In this document: one piece after another, positions 14,744 to 23,829 of the stretch | Position numbering within the stretch: position 1 is the stretch's first letter | Layout of the letters: each line of letters starts with the position of its first letter | NCBI GenBank assembly: GCA_026419705.1 | Contig: JANZYY010000013.1 | Location: 1 to 23,843, forward strand | Source of the DNA: Fischerella sp. | GTDB lineage: Bacteria; Cyanobacteriota; Cyanobacteriia; Cyanobacteriales; Nostocaceae | DNA length: 23,843 nt | Direction: 5' to 3' | Program-made: the position numbers and the translations under genes | The notes under the pieces: generated by a model | Told to the model about the DNA's origin: nothing | What the model saw: the letters and a program-made list of their open reading frames with translations, nothing else | Database searches by the model: none

Positions 14744-16096
14744 ATGGATAATCAAGCGATGCCTATGGCAAGTACTTCATCCTATACAAAGGTTCAATTC
14801 CTTCAGCGCCAAGCAGCATCTCTGTTACTCTACCAATCTGTTCTACAAACAGAAGTGGGTGTAGCATTTCTTGACCTGTTACAAGCTATACGTTACACTG
14901 AAGCCGATGCCAGGAATTGCCTACTAGCTTACGGCAATTACTTTAAATCCTTAGCAGCTAGAAATCAAAATTGGGAAGAATATCTGATCGTCCAAATTCT
15001 TACAGATGAGAATCCTTTTACAAGGCAAGCTCAACAGCGAGAATTTGCAAATCTGCCTCCAGCTTTAATTGCAGCAGCAAAACATGACTTACAGATACTA
15101 CAGAATCTTTATGAATGTAGCAGCGCCATTTTGAGTGAATGGGTGCAAGCTGTTGCCCATCTGCCTGTCTCACCAGTGGTATGGTATCAAGAGCAAGATG
15201 AGGTAGTAAAAGTAGAGACAAAATTAGTCATATCTTTACAAAATTTAGAAAATTGGGCTGATGCTGTAGAGGATTTGGCAGCTTACTATCGGCAATTTGG
15301 CACAGGTATATTTGCAGAGTGTAAAGCTTTGCGTTGGCAAGCCGGGCATTTTGTCGGTATACCCTACCCCGACCCAGTGAAATTGAATGAGCTCGCAGGT
15401 TACGAGTCGCAGAAAGAAGCTTTGTTAAAAAATACAGAGTTTCTCTTGTCTGGACAGGTAGCACTGCACGTATTACTTTATGGTAGTCGCGGTTCGGGAA
15501 AATCTTCTTTAGTCAAAGCTTTGCTGAATGAATATGGCGATCGCAACTTGCGCTTGCTAGAAGTGGCAAAATCACAATTGCAAGATTTACCAGTAATAAT
15601 AGAACAATTACGAGGACTACCACACAAATTTATTATCTTTGTTGATGACCTGTCTTTTGAAGAAGATGACGACGCCTTTAAAGCACTAAAAGTAGTCTTG
15701 GAAGGAAATTTAACAGCACGCCCGCAAAACATCGTGGTGTATGCTACTTCTAATCGCCGTCACTTGGTTCGGGAGTTTTTTGCTGATAGACCAGCTCCTA
15801 AAGATAACGATGAAATTCATGCTTGGGATACTATGCAGGAGAAGCTTTCATTTAGCGATCGCTTTGGTCTCACACTCACTTTTGAGCCTGCCGATCAAAA
15901 AACTTATTTAAAAATTGTCCGGCATCTTGCAGACTTGGCTGGAATTAATATCAGTCAGGAAGATTTAGAATATCATGCTTTGCAATGGGCAACTCGTCAT
16001 AATGGTCGTTCTGGAAGAACAGCACGACAATTTATTGATTTTTTTAAAGCAGATAGGTTACTGTTTGGTTCACAAAATCATACAACCAAAACCTAG
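14744..16096 (+). CDS. DUF815-type AAA+ ATPase
   Basis: 450 residues from ATG 14744; a TTG three bases earlier would add one residue and is less likely. The N-terminal 200 residues are helical and unassigned. The C-terminal half is a P-loop ATPase with Walker A GSRGSGKS (247-254), Walker B FIIFVDDLSF (297-306) and sensor-1-like VVYATSNRRH (331-340), followed by LSFSDRFGLTLTF and NGRSGRTARQFIDFF. This order is characteristic of DUF815 proteins, which are predicted DnaA/DnaC-like ATPases of unknown function. It is followed by the TerB-C gene after 231 bases on the same strand, so it may or may not belong to that operon. Confidence 0.85.
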   Translation: MDNQAMPMASTSSYTKVQFLQRQAASLLLYQSVLQTEVGVAFLDLLQAIRYTEADARNCLLAYGNYFKSLAARNQNWEEYLIVQILTDENPFTRQAQQREFANLPPALIAAAKHDLQILQNLYECSSAILSEWVQAVAHLPVSPVVWYQEQDEVVKVETKLVISLQNLENWADAVEDLAAYYRQFGTGIFAECKALRWQAGHFVGIPYPDPVKLNELAGYESQKEALLKNTEFLLSGQVALHVLLYGSRGSGKSSLVKALLNEYGDRNLRLLEVAKSQLQDLPVIIEQLRGLPHKFIIFVDDLSFEEDDDAFKALKVVLEGNLTARPQNIVVYATSNRRHLVREFFADRPAPKDNDEIHAWDTMQEKLSFSDRFGLTLTFEPADQKTYLKIVRHLADLAGINISQEDLEYHALQWATRHNGRSGRTARQFIDFFKADRLLFGSQNHTTKT

Positions 16097-16327
16097 TACC
16101 GCTACTAAGTTAGTAAAAAGTAAAAAAATAAACATCCTTATCAGTAGATAGGTGGGAATAAAAGCAGCTGTGCTAAAAAATCTAAAAATGCTGAAACTCT
16201 TACCAATGACAAATGACGCTCCTTACGAGTTAACTTGATTCTTGCTGCTCTACTTAATTCTTATACAGATTACCCAGAAATACTCGCATCTATCAATTTC
16301 AAAATTACAAGCGAAAATGTATACTTC

Positions 16328-17644
16328 ATGACCAACAAAACTTATTCAGACCCTTTAACTATGCTCAAAACAAGCAATATGCAACCAGCAACGATCGGCA
16401 ATCGGTTTATTCTCGGTATAGTTGCCTTTGGTGTGAGTTTTGGTCTTAGTCTGGTTCTTCATTGGGATTTTAATAAAGCCTTTCTCACTGGTATCATTAC
16501 CATACCTGCAACCTACTTAGCAGTATTGTTTATAGATAAGCGACGTAGAAATCATGAAATGCTAATTTTAGATTCACTCCACAAACGTATTAAAGAAATG
16601 GAGGGTTTAAAATCTCGGCTGTTAGCAGAAATTAATCAACTAGATATACATCACGCTTCATTGTATAAAGAATCAAGTCAACTGCAAAATCAAATTGTAG
16701 AACGCCGCAACCAAAGAGAGAGTCTCAGTCGTGAATTAAGTAGTATTATCGTTGAGAAAAAACAGTTAGAAGGACAAGTGATTTATTTACAAAATGAAAT
16801 TCATAACCTCGAAAAAACTAAAGTAGAAACAAATAATACTCTGAATGCAGAAAAGCGGCGTTTAGAATTAAATTGTAATGTAACTAAAGCTGAAATAAAT
16901 CAGCTGCAAAATCAACTTTGCGAACTTCAGCAGCAAAAGCAAGAACTAGAAAGCAATTTAACTCTATTGGAAAGACTGAAACCCCAATTAGAAGAAAAAC
17001 TATACGAAATGAGGGTGAAAATCCAAGAGTTAGAAGCAGAAGGCAAAAGGCAGGATCAAATACTGACAGAGAAAAAAGCTGAAACGAAAAAGATAGAATA
17101 CAACTTCAACTGCTTGCAAGAACAAATAACAGAAAAACAAGGTATACTTAAGCAACTGCAAGAACAAGTTTCATTATTGCAAGATGAACGCGATCATTTG
17201 CAAAGCCAAGTTTGGGAGTTATTACAACATATAGAAACCCTAAACCCGGAAAATATATCAGAAAATGAGCATGACAAAAACGCAGATTTATTTCCTTTTG
17301 CTGATTTACTTGAAACAATAGAAGAAGAAGATACGACAGATAATTTATTGCCAGAATGGACGGAATTTTTAGAGCAAATACCGAATCATGAAATGCAGGT
17401 ATTAAAAGCAATTTTAGAACAAGAAAATCCCAATCCTACTATCAAGAAGCTTGCGGAAGCAAATATCACTATGCCCAATTTATTGATTGATTCTATCAAT
17501 GAAAGAGCCAATGACACTCTCGGTGAATTGATTATTGACCCAAGCTCAGCAATTCCAGAAATTTACCCAGAGCATGCGAACAATCTCAAAAGAGCGATCG
17601 CCATTTATGAAGACGCGATCGCCAGGCAAACATCATCAAACTAA
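16328..17644 (+). CDS. Membrane-anchored coiled-coil protein with TerB-C domain
   Basis: 438 residues from ATG 16328. A longer frame from TTG 16235 is unsupported, and ATG 16361 or 16379 are possible later starts. Two hydrophobic segments (about 25-45 and 52-69) are followed by a basic RRR stretch, a long coiled coil (about 76-305) rich in Gln/Glu/Leu, an acidic linker (310-340) and a C-terminal domain (about 342-428) containing EWTEFLEQI, LLIDSINERANDTLGELIID and PEIYPEH. That pattern matches the TerB-C domain of Ter-linked stress and defence proteins. Here the usual TerB-N part is replaced by membrane anchor plus coiled coil. Two HIP1 sites occur near the 3' end. The next gene is a BrxD-like ATPase 106 bases on. 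Confidence 0.8.
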   Translation: MTNKTYSDPLTMLKTSNMQPATIGNRFILGIVAFGVSFGLSLVLHWDFNKAFLTGIITIPATYLAVLFIDKRRRNHEMLILDSLHKRIKEMEGLKSRLLAEINQLDIHHASLYKESSQLQNQIVERRNQRESLSRELSSIIVEKKQLEGQVIYLQNEIHNLEKTKVETNNTLNAEKRRLELNCNVTKAEINQLQNQLCELQQQKQELESNLTLLERLKPQLEEKLYEMRVKIQELEAEGKRQDQILTEKKAETKKIEYNFNCLQEQITEKQGILKQLQEQVSLLQDERDHLQSQVWELLQHIETLNPENISENEHDKNADLFPFADLLETIEEEDTTDNLLPEWTEFLEQIPNHEMQVLKAILEQENPNPTIKKLAEANITMPNLLIDSINERANDTLGELIIDPSSAIPEIYPEHANNLKRAIAIYEDAIARQTSSN

Positions 17645-17750
17645 ACCACTATATTGAATCAGCAGTCAAATGTGAGAGAGTCAATAAGTAGCTAGGCATG
17701 AAAGTAATGCCCACCTTCAAGCTAAAATACATTGAGGTGAGGTGAACTAC

Positions 17751-19079
17751 ATGGCAAAGCTCAAAATCTCGAAAAAAGTATCTACTGCTATCATCAATTC
17801 CCTTAGCGCAGGGGTAGTGCCAAGGGTAGGACTGGAACATATAGCAGTAGGTCGGGAAAAAGAACTGAAAAGCCTGTTACAAAACCTCAATGATATTGCA
17901 GAAGGGATAGCAGCATTTCGCTTTATCATTGGCAACTATGGTTCAGGTAAAAGCTTCATGCTGCAATTACTTCGCAACCATGCTATTGAGCAAGGTTTTG
18001 TAGTTGCTGATGCAGATTTATCTCTAGAACGCAGGCTAGCAGGAACAAATAATGAAGGTCTAGCAACCTATCGAGAATTAATGAGCCGTCTTGCTACAAA
18101 AACTCGTCCTGATGGTGGTGCTTTAGTTTCGATTTTAGAGGGATGGATTAATAAAATTCAGCAAGAAGTAGCCAAAGAAACTGGTATGCGTCCCCACGAT
18201 TGCGGCTTTGATGACCAAGTAGAAACAAAAATCAGGGAAGTAGTCCAGTATATTGAAGACTTAGTTCATGGTTTTGATTTTGGCAATGTAATTATTGCTT
18301 ATTGGCGTGGTTATCGCTTAGATGACGATGATTTGAAAGCTGCTGCTTTGCGCTGGTTGCGCGGAGAATATAGTACTAAAACAGAAGCAAAAGCTGCCTT
18401 AGGGGTGCGCATTATTATTGATGATGATAGTTGGTATGACTACATTAAATTATTAGCTAAGTTTGTGGCTGAAATTGGGTATAAAGGACTGCTAATATTG
18501 CTAGATGAAGCCGCGCACTTATATCAAATCTCTGCTACAGTGACTCGCGAGAAAAATTATAACCGACTGCTGGGAATATTTAATGATACCATGCAGTGCA
18601 AAGCAGAACATCTAGGTGTCGCTATAGGTGGAACCACAAAATTTTTAGAAGACCAAAATCGCGGACTGTTTGCAGACCCAGCTTGGCGCAGACGCACCAA
18701 AGAAAGTCGTTTTGTCACCCAAGTAGGCGTGCAGGAGTTTTTAGGACCTGTCATGCGACTAAACCCTTTAACTCAAGAAGAAATATTAACACTGTTGCAA
18801 AGATTGGCTGAAATTCATGCACTCCATTTTGGTTATGAACAGATTTTGAACAGTCGTGATTTTAAAGATTTTGTCCAAGAAATAGTCAATCGCTTGGGTG
18901 CAACAGCATTACTAACTCCAGGTGAAATTGTACGAGATTTTATTAGCATCTTGAATATTCTATATCAAAATCCAGGAATGGCTTTTGGTGAATTAATTCG
19001 TAGTGGAGATTTTAAACCCACTGTGGCGAGGAAAGATACATATGCAGATGAAGATGATGTAGCAGAATTTAGTTTGTAA
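17751..19079 (+). CDS. brxD: BrxD-like ATP-binding protein (DUF2791)
   Basis: 442 residues from ATG 17751, chosen over GTG 17742 because GAGG at 17739-17742 gives ideal 8-base spacing. Features are the N-terminal RAIINSLSAGVVP-like block (STAIINSLSAGVVPRVG, 11-27), VGREKEL (33-39), Walker A GNYGSGKS (61-68), and Walker B-like GLLILLDEAAHLY near residue 250, followed by sensor-like AIGGTT. The order and motifs match the BREX-system ATP-binding family (BrxD) of Pgl/type 2 BREX, which is encoded next to an Lhr-like helicase there too. Its stop is only 6 bases before the helicase ATG, so they are surely co-translated. The symbol reflects family resemblance; no complete BREX set is present. Confidence 0.83.
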   Translation: MAKLKISKKVSTAIINSLSAGVVPRVGLEHIAVGREKELKSLLQNLNDIAEGIAAFRFIIGNYGSGKSFMLQLLRNHAIEQGFVVADADLSLERRLAGTNNEGLATYRELMSRLATKTRPDGGALVSILEGWINKIQQEVAKETGMRPHDCGFDDQVETKIREVVQYIEDLVHGFDFGNVIIAYWRGYRLDDDDLKAAALRWLRGEYSTKTEAKAALGVRIIIDDDSWYDYIKLLAKFVAEIGYKGLLILLDEAAHLYQISATVTREKNYNRLLGIFNDTMQCKAEHLGVAIGGTTKFLEDQNRGLFADPAWRRRTKESRFVTQVGVQEFLGPVMRLNPLTQEEILTLLQRLAEIHALHFGYEQILNSRDFKDFVQEIVNRLGATALLTPGEIVRDFISILNILYQNPGMAFGELIRSGDFKPTVARKDTYADEDDVAEFSL

Positions 19080-19085
19080 AAATAG

Positions 19086-21374
19086 ATGCGCATACCCCAT
19101 CTCAAAGCCCAAATTGGCATAAACCATACATACGCTCGCGCTGAAGCCTTACATACCTTTTCCAGACTCGCACCCTTTATTCAAGAATACATTTACGATC
19201 GCAACTGGACAGAATTACGACCAGTGCAGCTGGCAGCATGTCAAGTTATATTTGATACTGATGCTCACTTATTAGTTGCGGCGGGTACAGCTTCCGGAAA
19301 AACAGAAGCAGCGTTTCTACCAATTTTGACTCTATTACACGAAAACCCATCAAGTACTATTGGCGCATTATACATTGGTCCTATTAAAGCATTAATTAAC
19401 GACCAATTTGAACGTCTGAATGATTTGCTCAAAGCAGCAGATATTCCTGTTTGGTATTGGCACGGTGACGTTTCTCAAACTCATAAAAACAAGCTTCTGA
19501 AAAATCCCCAAGGGATTTTACAAATTACACCTGAGTCTTTAGAAAGTTTATTAATTAAAAAAAATAATGACCTCTCGCGCCTGTTTGGTGATTTACGATT
19601 TGTCGTTATTGATGAAATTCACGCATTTATGGGTACGCAGAGAGGTTGTCAGATTCTTTGTCAATTAGCAAGATTAGGATGTGTGACGCCAAAACAACCG
19701 CGGAGAATTGGCTTATCAGCAACTCTCGGTGATTATTCAATGGCTGAGGAATGGTTGCGTTCTGGAACTGAAAAGTCAGTTATCACTCCGGAGGTTGAGG
19801 TAGGAAAGCGCCAAATTAGATTGGCGGTGGAGCATTTTTATCTTGACAATGATGAGCGGGTTTTGGAAGGAACGAACCACAAAGTACGCAAAGTACACGA
19901 AGGAAGAGAAGTTGGTGGTTATGAGAGATATATTTTTAGTCTTAGTAAATCACGTAAATGCCTGATTTTTGCTAACAGTAAATCGCAAACTGAATCTGCG
20001 ATCGCGTCTTTGCGAAAAATTGCAGCGGAGGTAGGAGAACCGGATATATATCATGTACACCACGGTAGTATATCTGCTAGCTTGCGGCAAGTTGCAGAAA
20101 ATGCTATGCGCGAACCTAATCAGCCTGCTGTTACGGCTGCAACTTTAACTTTAGAATTAGGTATAGATATTGGTTATCTGGAGCGAGTTATTCAGTTGGA
20201 ATCGCCGCTTTCTGTAGCGAGTTTTTTACAGCGTTTGGGACGTACAGGAAGGAGAGGCGAAGCTGCTGACATGCGCTTTGTTTGTGCTGAAAATGAACCA
20301 TCACCGAAAGCAGCGTTACCAGAACAAATTCCTTGGCAACTTTTACAGTGTATTGCAATTATTCAGCTTTATTTAGAAGAACGATGGATTGAACCGATAA
20401 GACCGATTAAATATCCGTTCAGTTTGCTGTATCAGCAAACTATGAGTATTTTAGTAGCAACAGGAGAAATTTCTCCTGCTGCCCTTGCAAAAAAAGTTTT
20501 GAGTTTACCATCTTTTGCTAATATCTCTAAAGATGATTTTAATTTATTATTGCGCTATTTAATTGATATTAATCATCTTCAGTTAACCGAGCAAGGTAAA
20601 CTAATTTTGGGTTTGGCAGGTGAAAAGGTAGTAGGTAAGTTCAAGTTTTATGCTGTTTTTCCAGATAATGAGGAATTCGTTGTTAGACAAGGGACTGTAG
20701 AGATTGGTAGTATATTCATGCCGCCACCTGTAGGAAATCAATTTACTTTGGCAGGTAAAACTTGGGAAGTTATAGAAGTTGACTTTAAGAAAAAGATTAT
20801 TTTTGTTAAACAGGTTAAAGGTCAAGCAAGTGTTTTTTGGCGTGGTGGTAGTGGCACGATTCATACACGCATTTTACAAAGAATGCGGCAAATCTTATTT
20901 GAAGATGTAGAATATCCTTATTTGCAAAATAATGCTGTTAAACGTTTGCAGGCAGTACGTAAAATCACACGAAATTCTGGATTAGATAAAATAAACATTT
21001 TACCATTAGCTCAAGATCAATGTTGTATATTTCCCTGGATGGGCACTATAGCTTACCGCACTTTGGAACGGTTAATCAATAATTTCTGCCGCGAATCTTT
21101 GGAAATTAAAAGTATTATTGGTGTTAATCCTTATTTTTTGACAATTAAATTGGGCAAAGATAAAGTTAAGTATCTGTATTCAGAGATAATTTCTTTATGT
21201 GAGCAAAGAATTAAATCAGAAGATTTATTAAGTGATGCAGAAGCGCCGGAAATGCAAAAGTATGATAAGTTTATTCCTCATCCGCTTTTACGGAAAGCTT
21301 TTGCCAACGATTATTTAGATATGGCAGAACTGAGGCAGCAAGTGAAGCTTTGGTCTGATTCTGCAAATTCATAA
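19086..21374 (+). CDS. brxHI: Lhr/BrxHI-like superfamily 2 DEAD/DEAH helicase
   Basis: 762 residues. Helicase motifs in order: RPVQLAA (45-51), Walker A AGTASGKT (66-73), GPIKALINDQ (98-107), ITPESLE (147-153), DEIH (176-179), SATLG (211-215), LIFANSK (293-299), AATLTLELGIDIG (351-363) and QRLGRTGRR (382-390). A downstream region with FWRGGSGTIHTRILQRMRQIL resembles the Lhr winged-helix/beta module. Resemblance is to the short Lhr-like helicases paired with BrxD. Residues 261-275 (GTNHKVRKVHEGREV) are encoded by a dispersed-repeat sequence (19873-19910) inserted between motif III and the second RecA domain; the motifs are intact. A translocase or remodeller role on DNA, perhaps regulated by the TerB-C protein, is inferred. 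Confidence 0.87.
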   Translation: MRIPHLKAQIGINHTYARAEALHTFSRLAPFIQEYIYDRNWTELRPVQLAACQVIFDTDAHLLVAAGTASGKTEAAFLPILTLLHENPSSTIGALYIGPIKALINDQFERLNDLLKAADIPVWYWHGDVSQTHKNKLLKNPQGILQITPESLESLLIKKNNDLSRLFGDLRFVVIDEIHAFMGTQRGCQILCQLARLGCVTPKQPRRIGLSATLGDYSMAEEWLRSGTEKSVITPEVEVGKRQIRLAVEHFYLDNDERVLEGTNHKVRKVHEGREVGGYERYIFSLSKSRKCLIFANSKSQTESAIASLRKIAAEVGEPDIYHVHHGSISASLRQVAENAMREPNQPAVTAATLTLELGIDIGYLERVIQLESPLSVASFLQRLGRTGRRGEAADMRFVCAENEPSPKAALPEQIPWQLLQCIAIIQLYLEERWIEPIRPIKYPFSLLYQQTMSILVATGEISPAALAKKVLSLPSFANISKDDFNLLLRYLIDINHLQLTEQGKLILGLAGEKVVGKFKFYAVFPDNEEFVVRQGTVEIGSIFMPPPVGNQFTLAGKTWEVIEVDFKKKIIFVKQVKGQASVFWRGGSGTIHTRILQRMRQILFEDVEYPYLQNNAVKRLQAVRKITRNSGLDKINILPLAQDQCCIFPWMGTIAYRTLERLINNFCRESLEIKSIIGVNPYFLTIKLGKDKVKYLYSEIISLCEQRIKSEDLLSDAEAPEMQKYDKFIPHPLLRKAFANDYLDMAELRQQVKLWSDSANS
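19873..19910. repeat. Dispersed repeat inside the helicase gene (in frame)
   Basis: CGAACCACAAAGTACGCAAAG... with a 9-base period (CAAAGTACG / CAAAGTACA) and a final ACGAAGGAAGAG resembles the AACCACCAAGACACC...ACGAAG repeats found between genes at 22102-22127 and 3127-3186. Confidence 0.65.
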
Positions 21375-21735
21375 TTTTCAGGAAGATGTTAATGCCGATT
21401 TAGGGGCGATCGCAATTTGACAATCTACAGCCAACTGCTATACTACAATGTGTAATAAATCTTATACTTAGGTATTGCCTTTGTTGCCTGTCATTGAGTA
21501 AAAACGTAATTCTCAGCTGATACTAGTACTCCACCAAACCAAAATTCCTGGGTAAGTATTGTTCGTAGTTAGCGCTTCAGCGCGAAAGTGCCTACTACAA
21601 ACCCCGCAAAGTTGATTTGGCAAACCACTAGCTAGTCAATAAGTACAGCTTGATCGAAATTCGCACTGCGCTTCTGGTGCGAAAGAGTTTTTGTGAACTT
21701 ACGACCTCAAAGACATAGCGACAAAGGATTTTTCA
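21375..21735. other. 361-bp spacer after the helicase gene
   Basis: Holds a HIP1 site (GCGATCGC, about 21406), a palindromic repeat of the GTAGTTAGCGCTTCAGCGCG...CCTACTAC type (21565-21598) common in cyanobacterial spacers, and a TGCGCTTCTGGTGCG segment near 21666. No gene was found. Confidence 0.55.
21565..21598. repeat. GTAG...CTAC palindromic repeat with GCGCT/GCGC core
   Basis: Outer arms GTAG and CTAC enclose AGCGCTTCAGCGCG, which can form an inner stem with a TTCA-type loop. It is typical of dispersed intergenic hairpins in Nostocales genomes. Confidence 0.5.
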
Positions 21736-22066
21736 ATGGAATTCAAACCACTTTTTACAGGTAGACTAGTTAGTCTTGCTGCACCTCAACCAGAAGACAA
21801 CCAGTATTTTGCCAAATGGTCTGAAAATTACGAGTATCTGCAAATCATGGACAACGATCCAGTACGCCCTACTACTCCAGAAACTTGGGCAGAGTTTCAA
21901 AGCAGTCTTCCGACTCCACCAAACGGTTTCCATTTCCATTTGCGAACCTTCGATGAAAGCCCATGAAAAAGCCGGATTCCGCCAAGAAGGAATCCAACGT
22001 AGCTTTATCCAACGTGAGGGAAAGCGCTTTGATTTAGTTATCTATGGTATTCTGCGTCCGGAATAG
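21736..22066 (+). pseudogene. GNAT acetyltransferase remnant (internal deletion plus frameshift)
   Basis: The first frame (21736-21966) encodes a RimJ/RimL-like N-terminus, MEFKPLFTGRLVSLAAPQPE...FHFHLRTFDESP, then stops. The C-terminal end of the same family, HEKAGFRQEGIQRSFIQREG and KRFDLVIYGILRPE, continues in another frame to a stop at 22064-22066. The middle portion, including the acetyl-CoA binding motif A (R/Q-x-x-G-x-G/A), is missing. The junction lies at about 21948-21965. An intact family member would be about 180 residues, so roughly 70-80 codons are lost. It cannot be a working acetyltransferase. Confidence 0.85.
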
Positions 22067-22102
22067 GAGGTACTGCAAACACAATAGAGTTGTTGCTATT
22101 TA

Positions 22103-22160
22103 ACCACCAAGACACCAAGACACGAAGAAGTTTGCTCTTTGTGTCTTAGTGACTTGGTGA
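22103..22160. repeat. Imperfect hairpin, second copy of 'CACCAAGACAC' repeat family
   Basis: The left arm CACCAAGACACCAAGACACG (from 22106) and the reverse complement of the right arm (ending about 22159) agree at 20 of 23 positions around a short loop. It lies between the GNAT remnant and the GMC gene. Confidence 0.75.
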
Positions 22161-22182
22161 TGAATTCTCACTAAGAATTCAT
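22160..22182. repeat. Perfect 9-bp hairpin ATGAATTCT/AGAATTCAT
   Basis: Perfect 9-base arms around CACTA, directly after the larger hairpin and 127 bases before the GMC start codon. No T-run follows, so it is not a standard terminator; it could be an operator or part of the repeat. Confidence 0.4.
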
Positions 22183-22308
22183 GGGCTAGGTGACGACTAC
22201 TTAGCTCCCATTTCCATTACTACACTGCGTGTGAAATCAACACACTGTTCAGATCAATTTACCGAACCTCACTCATAAAATCTTATAAATTAAGCAAAGA
22301 AGTTATTT

Positions 22309-23829
22309 ATGATTTACGATTATGTAATTATTGGTGCAGGCTCAGCTGGTTGTGTTCTGGCTAACCGCTTAACAGAAGATCCAAAAACTACAGTATTACT
22401 GCTAGAAGCCGGAAATCCAGACCGAAAAAAAGATATCCATATTCCTGCTGGTTTCTCTAAGTTATTTAAAACAGAATATGACTGGGCTTATTACACAGAA
22501 AAACAGCCCTTCTTAAATCACCGTCAATTATACTGGCCTCGTGGCAAAGTTTTGGGTGGAAGTAGTTCTATCAATGCCATGATTTATATTCGCGGTAATT
22601 GGCGTGACTATGACCATTGGCACAATTTAGGTAATCAAGGTTGGAGTGCTAAAGATGTACTTCCCTACTTTATTAAAGCCGAAAATCAGGAAAATCAGAA
22701 CTTACTAAAAAATAACTATCATGGTGTGGGTGGACCTCTTAACGTCACTAATCTGCGCTGTATCAACCCGCTTTCCCGTGCCTTCGTAGAAGCAGCAATA
22801 GAAGCAGGTTTACCGTTCAATCAAGATTTTAACGGTGCTGAACAAGAAGGAGTAGGATTTTATCAAGTAACTCAGAAAAACGGTAAACGTCACAGTGTAG
22901 CAACGGCTTATTTAAAGCCGGTATTGCCGCGACAAAATTTGACTGTTAAAACTAATGCACAAGTAACTAAAATAAATTTTTCAGGCACGCAAGTTATTGG
23001 TTTAACATACTTTCATCAAAGTTCATTTCATCAGATAAAAATCGCTAAAGAAGTAATTTTAAGTGGTGGTACTATTAACTCACCACAGTTGTTAATGCTA
23101 TCGGGAATCGGAGATGCTAAGCAATTAAAATCTTTGGAAATTCCTGTTGTTATAGATTTACCTGGTGTCGGCAAAAATTTACAAGATCATCTAGCGTTAC
23201 CGATTGCTTATAAATGTACTAAACCTGTATCTTTAGCAAATACAGAGACATTGAAAAATGTTTTGAAATACTTGTTTTTTAAAAATGGCCCTCTCACAAC
23301 AAATGTGGCAGAAGCAGGAGGTTTCGTCAAAACTAGACCTGACCTAAAAATACAAGATCTACAATTGCATTTTGCTCCCGTCTATTTTTTAAATCACGGC
23401 TTCATACGTCCTGATGGACATGGCTTTACTTTTGCTCCAACTCTTTTATACCCTCAAAGTAAAGGTAGCATTACATTACGCTCTAATAATCCTTTGGAAG
23501 CACCTCTAATTCAGCCAAATTATCTAGAAAAAGAAGCTGATTTGGAAGTTTTAGTTGCAGGTGTAAAACTTTCTCGTAGATTAGTACAAATGAAAGCTTT
23601 TGATGCCTTTCGGGGTGAAGAATTTGTTCCAGGTTTGCAGGTGCAAGATGATGAGGAAATTCGTGCTTATATTCGCAATACTGTAGAAACTTTATATCAT
23701 CCAGTTGGCACTTGCAAGATGGGTAACGATGATATGTCGGTAGTCAACTCCCAACTTCGAGTACATGGAGTACAAGGACTGCGAGTGGTAGATGCATCAA
23801 TTATGCCAACTATTATAGGTGGTAATACC
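22309..23829 (+). CDS. GMC oxidoreductase, choline dehydrogenase-like (3' truncated)
   Basis: FAD-dependent alcohol oxidase/dehydrogenase; 507 residues are present before the adapter. The FAD fold starts DYVIIGAGSAGCVLANRL with GAGSAG at 9-14 and E33 (LLLEAG). GMC signature 1 is RGKVLGGSSSINAMIYIRG and signature 2 is GGTINSPQLLMLSGIG. The active-site His464 is in YHPVGTCKMG and Asn506 is in IIGGNT, just before the cut, so only a short C-terminal tail (about 10-30 residues) is missing. The substrate is not determined; choline, polyethylene glycol and other alcohols are possible in this family. The gene was found by reading the frame to the end because no stop codon exists in the window. Confidence 0.92.

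Noticed and set aside
16235..16327. N-terminal extension of the TerB-C protein from a TTG codon
   Set aside because: No ribosome binding site and a rare start codon. The extension precedes ATG 16328 and includes STRR-like DNA upstream.
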